A stretch of DNA of 20,250 nt. Origin: Candidatus Collierbacteria bacterium RIFOXYD1_FULL_40_9. GTDB taxonomy: Bacteria > Patescibacteriota > Microgenomatia > UBA1400 > MFAQ01. The translations under genes and the position numbers were made by a program. Shown piece after piece: positions 6,626-12,600 of the stretch; the first letter of the stretch is position 1; each line of letters starts with the position of its first letter. Location: the NCBI GenBank assembly GCA_001776275.1, contig MFAQ01000044.1, positions 1 through 20,250 of the forward strand, in the 5' to 3' direction. The notes under the pieces were generated by a model. The model was not told where the DNA came from and searched no databases. It saw only the letters and a list, made by a program, of their open reading frames with translations.

Positions 6626-7288
6626 ATGATAGATTACAATTCCCTTTTTGCCCCCATATTTAATTCCTTTGTTTCTTATCTTCCAAATCTTGTCACCGCG
6701 GCCGCTCTCGTTATCATAGGTCTAATTATTTCCAAATGGGCCAAAACAGCCATTATTCGCTTGGCTGTTATAACCAGATTGAGTCAGCTCTCAAAAAATC
6801 CTGCCATCCAAGAATTCCTAGAAAACGCTCAAATTACTACCAAAATCGAAACCATCATCGGTGAAATTTTTAAATGGTTAGTCTTACTGACCTTCATAAT
6901 CACCGCCAGCAATGTCTTGGGACTCGCTGCCGTTGGTGCCATTCTCACTCGTATTCTCTCTGTCATTCCCAGCCTTCTTGCCGCTTTAGTAATTCTTTTC
7001 CTTGGAGTGGTTCTTGCTGGTTTCTTAGAAAAAATCGTCAAAGGGTCTCTTGGTGCCAAAGATCCTTCTCTTTCTCGTTTTGCTGGCAGGGTCGTAAGTT
7101 ACACCACCATGACCATTTTTATCCTGGCCGCCATGTCCCAGCTTGGTATAGCCAGCTTCTTTATCCAAATCACTTATGTAGGCTTCATTCTTACTTTAGT
7201 TCTCGCTTTAGGTCTTGGTATAGGTTTGGGCAGTAAGGATGTTTTCAAAAAAGTTTTCGAGGACTGGTACAAAAAAGTTAGCAAATAA
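6626..7288 (+). CDS. TM-helix repeat / MscS-like integral membrane protein
   Basis: This 220-residue membrane protein has four or more hydrophobic segments: about 18-38, 83-107, 110-134 and 155-205. The pattern 'LVTAAALVIIGLIISKWAK' near the N-terminus and 'IPSLLAALVILFLGVVLAGFLEKIV' in the middle fit the 'conserved TM helix' repeat found in CmpX-like and small-conductance mechanosensitive channel relatives. The glycine-rich C-terminal segment 'LALGLGIGLGSKDVFKKVFEDWYKK' matches the end of that repeat. No cytoplasmic MscS beta-domain is present. It may take part in osmotic or membrane-tension responses, but this is inferred from the family alone. It is the first gene of a two-gene unit, and the pseudopilin-like gene starts at the very next base. 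Confidence 0.8.
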   Translation: MIDYNSLFAPIFNSFVSYLPNLVTAAALVIIGLIISKWAKTAIIRLAVITRLSQLSKNPAIQEFLENAQITTKIETIIGEIFKWLVLLTFIITASNVLGLAAVGAILTRILSVIPSLLAALVILFLGVVLAGFLEKIVKGSLGAKDPSLSRFAGRVVSYTTMTIFILAAMSQLGIASFFIQITYVGFILTLVLALGLGIGLGSKDVFKKVFEDWYKKVSK

Positions 7289-7930
7289 TTGCTAGCTCAA
7301 GTGGCAAAGAAAAGAATAAATCGAGGCATTAGTTTACTAGAAACCCTTATCGCCATATCCCTACTTGCCATTCTTACTACCTATTTTTGGATTGATGTCC
7401 CGAGTTTAAGAGGTAGGGTTTATGATGCTGTCAGAAAATCAGATTTAGAAAAAATAAAAGTTGCACTAGAAGATTACTATGCCAGGGTGGATAGCTACCC
7501 CAGCGCCCTTCCTTCATGTGGACAACCATTCTCATACTCAAATTCAGAAACAACTAGTCCTATTCCCTGTGATCCAGTTACCAAGCTTCCATATCCTTAC
7601 CAAGTTCTTTCTACTGGACAATCTTATCGACTTTATACAACTCTATTTAACAAGCAAGATTACTCTATTACTAAGGTAGGCTGTCAGGGTGGGTGTGGTT
7701 CGCAGTGTCAGTATAACTACGGCGTTTCTAGTCCCGGCACCACCCTAGAAAAATGCTCATATGTTTGTGCCCCGGGTGGAGGGAAGTCGGGCTCCTGTGA
7801 ACAATACCACGATCCAGACCGTAGTCAGTGCCCCAAACTTTATCTAGCAGACCCCACTTGCGCTAGTGAGTGTAGCAAGCCTCAAAATCGCTGCAAAAAC
7901 GCTAGCGGCAAACAACACCTCCAAGAGTAG
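7289..7930 (+). CDS. Cysteine-rich type IV pilin/pseudopilin-like protein
   Basis: The N-terminus reads KKRINRG followed by ISLLETLIAISLLAIL. This is a class III prepilin signal: basic leader, cleavage after Gly13, Glu at +5 of the mature protein, then one hydrophobic helix. The next segment 'DLEKIKVALEDYYARVDSYPSALPSC' fits the GspG-type pattern. The remaining domain is unusual. There are 12 cysteines in about 140 residues, including 'GCQGGCGSQC', with many Gly, Ser and Pro. An even number suggests disulfides formed outside the membrane. No family is recognised for this C-terminal part. Translation starts at a TTG directly after the previous stop, or at the GTG at 7301; there is no Shine-Dalgarno. 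No prepilin peptidase or pilus ATPase is encoded in the window. Confidence 0.8.
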   Translation: MLAQVAKKRINRGISLLETLIAISLLAILTTYFWIDVPSLRGRVYDAVRKSDLEKIKVALEDYYARVDSYPSALPSCGQPFSYSNSETTSPIPCDPVTKLPYPYQVLSTGQSYRLYTTLFNKQDYSITKVGCQGGCGSQCQYNYGVSSPGTTLEKCSYVCAPGGGKSGSCEQYHDPDRSQCPKLYLADPTCASECSKPQNRCKNASGKQHLQE

Positions 7931-7948
7931 TCACAAAACACCCTATAG

Positions 7949-7977
7949 TTGACAAGAATACGTCTCCCTATTATAAT
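7949..7977 (+). promoter_or_regulatory. Perfect consensus sigma-70-type promoter
   Basis: TTGACA (7949-7954), exactly 17 bases, then TATAAT (7972-7977). Both hexamers match the consensus completely, which happens nowhere else in this window. It drives the 60-residue membrane protein gene, with a leader of about 20 bases. Confidence 0.9.
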
Positions 7978-7996
7978 CTAGTCATTCTTTTAAATC

Positions 7997-8001
7997 GGAG
8001 G
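7997..8001 (+). promoter_or_regulatory. Shine-Dalgarno GGAGG for the TTG start
   Basis: GGAGG ends five bases before the TTG at 8007. Together with the promoter it supports this unusual start codon, because no ATG or GTG lies close behind. Confidence 0.75.
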
Positions 8002-8006
8002 CAAGC

Positions 8007-8189
8007 TTGATTCCAACCTGGGTTCCAATCACACTCATCATCGTTAGTATGATATCGCATGCCGTTGCATTTATAAAATACTCAAGTCGAAATATTCATT
8101 TTCGTAAAGATGCTGTGGTTTATACCGCGGTTGGAATTACGTTAACACTTTTGGCATTTATCTTGCTTTTTATCAACACGCTGGGTTAA
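8007..8189 (+). CDS. Small two-helix membrane protein of unknown function
   Basis: I do not recognise this 60-residue protein. It is almost entirely two hydrophobic helices, about residues 5-23 (VPITLIIVSMISHAVAFI) and 37-58. A short basic loop (KYSSRNIHFRKDA) joins them and would sit in the cytoplasm. It starts with TTG, supported by a Shine-Dalgarno at the right distance, and it has the only perfect consensus promoter in the window and its own terminator. This implies strong, independent expression of a tiny membrane protein. The arrangement resembles holin-like or small stress membrane proteins, but nothing in the sequence proves such a role. Confidence 0.72.
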   Translation: MIPTWVPITLIIVSMISHAVAFIKYSSRNIHFRKDAVVYTAVGITLTLLAFILLFINTLG

Positions 8190-8203
8190 CGCCCAGCTTT
8201 TTT
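8180..8203 (+). terminator. Terminator of the small membrane protein gene
   Basis: GCTGGG (8180-8185) pairs with CCCAGC (8192-8197) and is followed by six T. The stop codon lies in the loop. Confidence 0.75.
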
Positions 8204-8225
8204 GTCGATCTCGAGAATTTACCAA

Positions 8226-8254
8226 GCCGGTACTAATTAGTACCGGCATTTTTT
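8226..8254 (+). terminator. Perfect 22-base palindrome with T-tract
   Basis: The arm GCCGGTACTAA (8226-8236) continues directly into its exact reverse complement (8237-8247), followed by ATTTTTTAT. It can act as a second plus-strand terminator. Because the palindrome has no spacer, it could also be an operator for a dimeric protein. Confidence 0.65.
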
Positions 8255-8260
8255 ATCGCA

Positions 8261-8288
8261 AAAAATCCCGCACAAGTCGGGACTTTTT
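8261..8288 (-). terminator. Terminator of the minus-strand DUF5679 operon
   Basis: On the minus strand TCCCG and CGGGA flank a seven-base loop (stem at 8282-8278 and 8270-8266), followed by a run of T (complement of 8265-8260). A5 and T5 runs on either side let it work in both directions. Confidence 0.75.
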
Positions 8289-8305
8289 GACGAAAGCAAA
8301 TAAAA

Positions 8306-8446
8306 TTATTTGGCTCCGATTTTAAACATTTTTGTTCCGCAGGCTGGGCAAACAGCTTTAACAGCTGGTTTACCATTCTTCATGGTAACTTGTTCAAACT
8401 TCTCAACTTCTTTTTTAGCTCTGCATTTTACACAATAGATTTGCAT
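8306..8446 (-). CDS. DUF5679-type small zinc-ribbon protein
   Basis: This 46-residue protein reads MQIYCVKCRAKKEVEKFE, then a basic loop VTMKNGKPAVKAV, then CPACGTKMFKIGAK. Two Cys-x-x-Cys pairs (C5/C8 and C33/C36) make a complete zinc ribbon. The 'YC.KC..K.E......VTMKNG.PA..G.CP.CGTKMF.I' pattern is that of the DUF5679 family, common in CPR and archaeal genomes. The function is unknown; a small nucleic-acid- or ribosome-associated protein is plausible. A strong Shine-Dalgarno, GGGGGTGA (8463-8456), lies nine bases before the ATG. The gene follows the 76-residue gene with a 34-base gap and ends before a clear terminator, so the two form an operon. Confidence 0.88.
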   Translation of the reverse strand: MQIYCVKCRAKKEVEKFEQVTMKNGKPAVKAVCPACGTKMFKIGAK

Positions 8447-8455
8447 TTACTTGGT

Positions 8456-8463
8456 TCACCCCC
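8456..8463 (-). promoter_or_regulatory. Shine-Dalgarno of the DUF5679 gene
   Basis: GGGGGTGA on the minus strand differs by one base from AGGAGGTGA, the full complement of the usual 16S 3' end. It lies nine bases before the ATG. Most neighbouring genes have no such site. Confidence 0.7.
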
Positions 8464-8480
8464 TTTCTTTTTGTTAGTGC

Positions 8481-8711
8481 CTAAGTTAAATAATGCCACA
8501 AGGCTAATTCTAAGGCTAGAACAAGCATAGTGAGCACAAATGTCTTTGTCAAGTCCGACTGAAAGTGACCTTTATCTACTTTGACCTCTTTTGTAACACT
8601 CTGATCCTTTTTAGTGTCTCCAAGCCATTCTTTCTTAATACTAAAACCGGTTTCCTTGCGCTCTGCCGTTTTGAGTTTTTGGTTCCTTGTCCTGCGTGGT
8701 TTCTTAGTCAT
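8481..8711 (-). CDS. Small basic protein with a C-terminal membrane anchor
   Basis: I do not recognise this 76-residue protein. The N-terminal 50 residues are very basic and hydrophilic (MTKKPRRTRNQKLK at the start). The last 22 residues, about 55-76, form a single hydrophobic helix with little after it, so it looks tail-anchored with a positively charged cytoplasmic part. It is the first gene of a minus-strand operon with the DUF5679 zinc ribbon. It diverges from the DUF4446 gene across 33 bases. A -10-like TACAAT lies at 8728-8723 with GGGACA 17 bases upstream. The basic region could touch nucleic acids or ribosomes at the membrane, as a guess only. Confidence 0.65.
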   Translation of the reverse strand: MTKKPRRTRNQKLKTAERKETGFSIKKEWLGDTKKDQSVTKEVKVDKGHFQSDLTKTFVLTMLVLALELALWHYLT

Positions 8712-8722
8712 ATTTAATCCAA

Positions 8723-8737
8723 ATTGTATAGTAAAAT
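8723..8737. promoter_or_regulatory. Divergent back-to-back -10 elements
   Basis: On the plus strand TAAAAT (8732-8737) ends seven bases before the ATG at 8745; overlapping TATAGT (8727-8732) is an alternative. On the minus strand TACAAT (8728-8723) ends 11 bases before the ATG at 8711. The two promoters overlap, so one polymerase should exclude the other. Confidence 0.55.
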
Positions 8738-8744
8738 TTCTTTT

Positions 8745-9197
8745 ATGTCCCTATCAGATATTTTATCAATTGTAAGCCTGCTCGGTGTTCTTATTATTGG
8801 TATCTTCATCTATCGCCTCTCTACCCACTACTCAAGATTAACAAAAGACGTTTCCAAAAAAGATTTACTCTCAAGTCTTAATCAGCTAATTTCACTATCC
8901 AACGAAAACGCAGACACCATAAATAAATTATCAGAAAGGCTAAATGCAGAAATAGGAGAAAACAAAAAACACCTTCAAAAAATTGGCTTTAACCGCTACA
9001 ACCCTTTTACTGACACGGGTGGGGATCAAAGCTTTACCGTTGCCCTACTAGATGAAAAAGGTACTGGAATTGTGATAAGCTCTTTACATAGCCGGGAAAA
9101 TACCCGACTTTATGCCAAAAAAGTTGTCTCGGGTCAAGTAGAAGGGCAAGCAACTTCAAAGGAAGAACAACAAGTTATTAAGGAAGCTCTAAAGTAA
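8745..9197 (+). CDS. DUF4446 family protein
   Basis: The protein has 150 residues when started at the ATG; the frame is open to a TTG at 8724, but that lies in the -10 region. It has an N-terminal transmembrane helix (about 7-24), a heptad-like coiled segment (28-78), and a C-terminal domain with 'RYNPFTDTGGDQSFTVALLDEKGTGIVISSLHSRENTRLYAK' spread over 84-125. That string is the hallmark of DUF4446, a conserved membrane-anchored family of Firmicutes and CPR bacteria with no proven function; it has been found near chromosome-partition and cell-envelope genes. The cytoplasmic or extracellular side cannot be fixed. It is followed after two bases by the DUF3048 gene, so the pair is co-translated. 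The mRNA is probably leaderless. Confidence 0.88.
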   Translation: MSLSDILSIVSLLGVLIIGIFIYRLSTHYSRLTKDVSKKDLLSSLNQLISLSNENADTINKLSERLNAEIGENKKHLQKIGFNRYNPFTDTGGDQSFTVALLDEKGTGIVISSLHSRENTRLYAKKVVSGQVEGQATSKEEQQVIKEALK

Positions 9198-9199
9198 TC

Positions 9200-10417
9200 A
9201 TGGAAAATAACCATCTTTTTAATTTTAAAAATATCTCAGTTTTGCTTATTACTTACTTAGCTTCTTTCGGGTTAACCTACGCCTTTTATCCAGTGTCCTC
9301 CAACTCTCCTCTAGTTTCACCCAATGCCAATGTTGACAAAGACCGCGTCACCGCAGGTTTTAACCAATATGCAGATCTACCCAAAACAGAAACCTGTCCC
9401 ATAAACGGCGCTCTCTTTAGCAAAGAGGAAAGAGCACTTTGGGAGCAAAAGCGCCCAATTTTGACTATGATCGAAAATTCGCTAGATGCTAGGCCACAAT
9501 CTGGCCTAAGTTTTTCCGATGTTGTTTATGAAGCAGTTGCCGAAGGTGGTATCACACGCTTTATGGGTGTTTTTTATTGTGGTGCTCAAGCTGACAAACT
9601 ATCGATTGGTCCTGTCCGCAGTGCTCGTATTTACTTCGTCAACATGGCGACAGAGTACAACACCCCCATTTACATGCACGTTGGCGGTGGTAACTGCAGT
9701 AGAGATGAAGCAAGCGGCCAATGTACTTCAAACAAGAAGGCTTGGGCTCTAGAGGAGCTTCAAAAATTAGGCTGGAGAAAACCAGGTGGTAATGATTTTG
9801 ACACCATTGGTGATATCGGCAAGCCAGTTCTTTCTCGAGACGAAGACAGATTAGGTCGCGCTGTTGCTACAGAGCACACCATGATGGGTTCTCTCCCAGA
9901 CGCCTGGCATCAAGCCGCCAAACGTGGTTACACCGGTGTCTCGGCAGACGGCAAAACAGCCTGGCCCACAGCCTTCAAGTCGTGGAAAATTGGTACTCCA
10001 GATACTTCCAAGTCAACTCCAGCTACCAATATTAGTTACGATTTTTGGAAAAACTATCCAGACTTTTCTGTTTCGTGGAAATACGATCCAGCTACTAAAA
10101 CTTACTTAAGATCTCAAGGTTCTATTGCCCACATCGATCACGAAACAAAAAAACAACTTTCCGCAACCAACGTTATTGTCCAATTTGCTAAAGAAGAAGG
10201 ACCTTTAGACGATCACAAACACATGTATTACAACGTCATAGGCGAAGGCACTGGCATCTACTTTCATGATGGGGTAGCTCAGGAAATCAAATGGAAAAAA
10301 GCCAAACAAATGGATCGTACAATCTTTACTGACACCGCCAGCAAAGAGATTAACTTTGCCCCTGGTCAGTTTTGGATAAGTATTTTACCCACAGGCAACA
10401 AAGTCATATATAATTAG
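9200..10417 (+). CDS. DUF3048 (YerB-like) exported protein
   Basis: This 405-residue protein has an N-terminal hydrophobic segment (about 11-29) that should act as a signal anchor; no lipobox cysteine follows it. The central part shows the DUF3048 signature: 'TMIENSLDARPQSGLSFSDVVYEAVAEGGITRF' (89-121 in two pieces), 'IGPVRSARIYFVNMATEY' (136-153) and 'IYMHVGGG' (157-164). The C-terminal DUF3048 module is seen in 'IAHIDHETKKQLSATNVIVQFA' and 'GQFWISILPTGNKVIY'. Members, such as YerB of Bacillus subtilis, are extracytoplasmic proteins of unknown activity. The conserved Arg, His and Glu residues suggest a catalytic or ligand-binding cleft. It follows the DUF4446 gene by two bases. Confidence 0.92.
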   Translation: MENNHLFNFKNISVLLITYLASFGLTYAFYPVSSNSPLVSPNANVDKDRVTAGFNQYADLPKTETCPINGALFSKEERALWEQKRPILTMIENSLDARPQSGLSFSDVVYEAVAEGGITRFMGVFYCGAQADKLSIGPVRSARIYFVNMATEYNTPIYMHVGGGNCSRDEASGQCTSNKKAWALEELQKLGWRKPGGNDFDTIGDIGKPVLSRDEDRLGRAVATEHTMMGSLPDAWHQAAKRGYTGVSADGKTAWPTAFKSWKIGTPDTSKSTPATNISYDFWKNYPDFSVSWKYDPATKTYLRSQGSIAHIDHETKKQLSATNVIVQFAKEEGPLDDHKHMYYNVIGEGTGIYFHDGVAQEIKWKKAKQMDRTIFTDTASKEINFAPGQFWISILPTGNKVIYN

Positions 10418-10420
10418 CCC

Positions 10421-10442
10421 AGTCTCTTCGTCTTATGAGACT
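10421..10442 (+). terminator. Weak hairpin after the DUF3048 gene
   Basis: AGTCTC (10421-10426) pairs with GAGACT (10437-10442) across a ten-base loop. There is no T-tract, so termination is doubtful. It may be a partial terminator or an operator before the winged-helix gene. Confidence 0.3.
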
Positions 10443-10454
10443 AGTTAAGTTAAT

Positions 10455-11036
10455 ATGGCAAAACTTTCTGACCTAATTATTTCCAAAGTCCGTGTCAAAT
10501 TGCTGAAGATTTTCTTGGGCAACGTCAAGGGTATGTACTATGTTCGCGAGTTGACTCGTATGACCAAAGAGGAAATAAATGCCATAAGGAGAGAGCTCGA
10601 GAATTTACTGGCAGTTGGTCTTTTGCAAAGTGAAAAAAGAGGTAACCGTCTCTACTATTTCGTAAAAACCAATTACCATCTTTACTCAGAGTTAGTCGCC
10701 TTAGTTACCAAATCAACCGGAGTAGGCAAACTAGTTACCAAGAACCGAAACAAATTAGGATTCGTCAAATTTTTATTTATAACCCAAAAATTGGCTCGCG
10801 GGATCGAGAGAAAACCAGAAGACGTCGATCTACTTATTGTGGGAAAAGTAATTATGCCCCAAATTGCCGTTTTGGTAAAATCGATGGAGAAAATACTAAG
10901 TACCGAAATAAATTATTCCTGTATGACCGAGGATGAGTTCAACTATCGAAAAAGTCACCAAGATCCCTTCATTACCAAAGTTCTACTCCAACCAAAAGTT
11001 ATGTTGGTGGGAGATGAAATCAATTTACAAAGTTAA
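10455..11036 (+). CDS. Winged-helix protein fused to a nucleotidyltransferase-like domain
   Basis: The 193-residue protein has two parts. Residues about 5-75 form an ArsR/MarR-like winged helix: 'VRVKLLKIFLGN...YYVRELTRMTKEEINAIRRELENLLAVGLLQSEKRGNRLYYFV', with the recognition helix near 38-52 and the wing near 60-70. Residues about 100-190 resemble a minimal nucleotidyltransferase, with the D-x-D of 'KPEDVDLLIVG' (D123, D125). The Gly-Ser helix cap that normally precedes it is replaced by IT-Q (109-111), so catalysis is uncertain. Such fusions are seen in archaea and CPR, sometimes in toxin-antitoxin-like settings. Its stop overlaps the ATG of an AbrB-type gene by one base (TAATG), so the two are translationally coupled. 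It may autoregulate the operon. Confidence 0.8.
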   Translation: MAKLSDLIISKVRVKLLKIFLGNVKGMYYVRELTRMTKEEINAIRRELENLLAVGLLQSEKRGNRLYYFVKTNYHLYSELVALVTKSTGVGKLVTKNRNKLGFVKFLFITQKLARGIERKPEDVDLLIVGKVIMPQIAVLVKSMEKILSTEINYSCMTEDEFNYRKSHQDPFITKVLLQPKVMLVGDEINLQS

Positions 11037-11242
11037 TGTCAAAGCAAAAAGTAATCCGCATTGGCAACTCGCTTGGTATAACTCTACCGGCCAAGTTCGT
11101 CGAGAGACTTTCTCTTCGGGTTGGTGATCAAGTAAAATTGGTTTTTCACGATGAGTCTTCCCTCATCTTAGAATTCCCCGACAGTTCTCAGCTTTCGCTT
11201 ATGTCTACAGCAAAGCAAAGCGATCCCAAAAAATTAGATTAA
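11036..11242 (+). CDS. AbrB/SpoVT-type DNA-binding protein
   Basis: This 68-residue protein begins MSKQKVIRIGNSLGITLPAKFVERLSLRVGDQVKL across residues 1-35. This is the swapped-hairpin beta-barrel of the SpoVT/AbrB family (MazE, VapB and AbrB), which binds DNA as a dimer. The 'RIGNSLGITLPA' and 'L..GD.V' motifs are complete. The C-terminal tail (47-68) is polar and ends PKKLD; in antitoxins such a tail masks the toxin. There is no MazF- or PIN-type toxin next to it. Its partner in translation is the winged-helix/nucleotidyltransferase-like protein upstream, overlapping by one base. secD starts five bases after its stop, so it could also control the Sec genes. Confidence 0.88.
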   Translation: MSKQKVIRIGNSLGITLPAKFVERLSLRVGDQVKLVFHDESSLILEFPDSSQLSLMSTAKQSDPKKLD

Positions 11243-11247
11243 TTCAT

Positions 11248-12591
11248 ATGTCTCTAAACAAACCCCAAAAGAACCTAATCTTTATCAGTCTGGTTACTTT
11301 GTTTTGTCTTTATATTTCTCTCCCTACAGATTTAAAGTATTTCAAAATCCCAAGATTAAATTTTAAAATTGGAAAACTCGATTTTTCCAAAGAGATCGAA
11401 ATCAAGCAGGGTCTAGACATCAAAGGTGGTGTTCAAGTAATTCTAGATACAGATATGAGCAAGATTGAAGATACTGACAAACAATCTGCTCTAGAGTCAC
11501 TAAAGGATGTTGTTGGTCGTCGTGTAGACTTGTTTGGAGTGTCCGAGTCAGCAATTAAGACTCTCCGAAACAACAATCAGTATCGCCTCAGCATCGAGTT
11601 GCCAGGTGTTACAGATTCCAAGCAAGCTCTTGACCTAATTGGGCAAACCGCCAAACTTGAATTTGCCTATCCTATTTTTTCCGAGACCAAAACAGCCACT
11701 CAAGAGCCAATGTTAATTGGTTTTAATCCAGCCGACTTAGGGGGAGCAGATTTAAAAAAAGCCCAAGTCACTTTTCAAACAGACGACAGTCTGCCTGCAG
11801 TTGCCATAGAGTTTAAAGATGAAGGAACTAAGAAGTTTGCTCAAATAACCAAAGAGAATATTGGTAAACCTTTGGCAATTCTTCTGGACGGATTTCCAAT
11901 TACCATGCCCAACATTGAGTCAGAGATACTAAATGGCAATGCCATAATCACTGGCAATTTTACTTTAGAGGAGGCCAAAGACTTAAGCATCAAACTTAAT
12001 GCCGGTGCCCTACCAGTTCCTGTAAAAATTCTAAGTCAAAAAAATATTCCCGCCACGCTAGGACAAGAATCAATCCAAAGAAGTTTACTCGCCGGCGGCA
12101 TTGGCCTTTTGATGGTAGTTCTTTTTATGGTTCTTTATTACGGCAAAATGGGCATTCTGGCTTCAATAGGTTTAATTCTGTATGGTCTTTATACCGTCAC
12201 TTTATACAAAATTATCCCGGTTGTCTTGAGTCTTCCAGGTATTGCAGGCTTCTTGCTTTCAGTTGGCATGGCTGTCGACAGCAACATTCTTATTTTCGAG
12301 CGCTACAAAGAAGAGATTAGAGCCGGTAGACAATGGCAAGTAGCTCTCGAGCTTGCTTTCGGTAGGGCTTGGGGCTCGATCAAAGATGCCAATACCGCCA
12401 CCGTCATTACAGGCCTGATTCTATTCAATCCTCTAAATTGGACCTTTTTAAATACTTCGGGGGCGGTAAGAGGTTTTGCTCTTACTCTAATTCTTGGTAT
12501 TCTTACCTCACTTTTTACTGGCATTGTGGTCACTCGCACACTTTTGCGCGTATTTTTCAAAGGCAAATCATCAAATCAAATCAAGAAATAG
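11248..12591 (+). CDS. secD: Protein translocase subunit SecD
   Basis: SecD is the RND-type membrane subunit that works with SecF and SecYEG and uses the proton gradient to pull exported proteins to the outside. The 447-residue protein has transmembrane helix 1 (about 10-26), the P1 domain entry 'GLDIKGGVQVIL' (55-66), 'KDVVGRRVDLFGVSE' and 'LSIELPGV', and the P1 closing 'LSIKLNAGALPVPVKIL'. The five C-terminal helices include 'SVGMAVDSNILIFERYKEE' and 'GFALTLILGILTSLFTGIVVTRTLL'. The Asp of the AVDSNILIFER motif is the expected proton-path residue. It is shorter than the E. coli protein but normal for Gram-positive-like and CPR SecD. It lies directly before secF. Confidence 0.96.
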   Translation: MSLNKPQKNLIFISLVTLFCLYISLPTDLKYFKIPRLNFKIGKLDFSKEIEIKQGLDIKGGVQVILDTDMSKIEDTDKQSALESLKDVVGRRVDLFGVSESAIKTLRNNNQYRLSIELPGVTDSKQALDLIGQTAKLEFAYPIFSETKTATQEPMLIGFNPADLGGADLKKAQVTFQTDDSLPAVAIEFKDEGTKKFAQITKENIGKPLAILLDGFPITMPNIESEILNGNAIITGNFTLEEAKDLSIKLNAGALPVPVKILSQKNIPATLGQESIQRSLLAGGIGLLMVVLFMVLYYGKMGILASIGLILYGLYTVTLYKIIPVVLSLPGIAGFLLSVGMAVDSNILIFERYKEEIRAGRQWQVALELAFGRAWGSIKDANTATVITGLILFNPLNWTFLNTSGAVRGFALTLILGILTSLFTGIVVTRTLLRVFFKGKSSNQIKK

Positions 12592-12600
12592 TCAAAAAAC

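Noticed and set aside
6874..7236. Long out-of-frame reading frame within the TM-helix gene
   Set aside because: Its Cys/His/Ser-rich product is the shadow of hydrophobic codons. The main frame has clear membrane helices and start signals.
8724..8744. TTG at 8724 as start of the DUF4446 protein
   Set aside because: It lies inside the -10 region. The ATG at 8745 gives the usual N-terminus, with the membrane helix beginning soon after.
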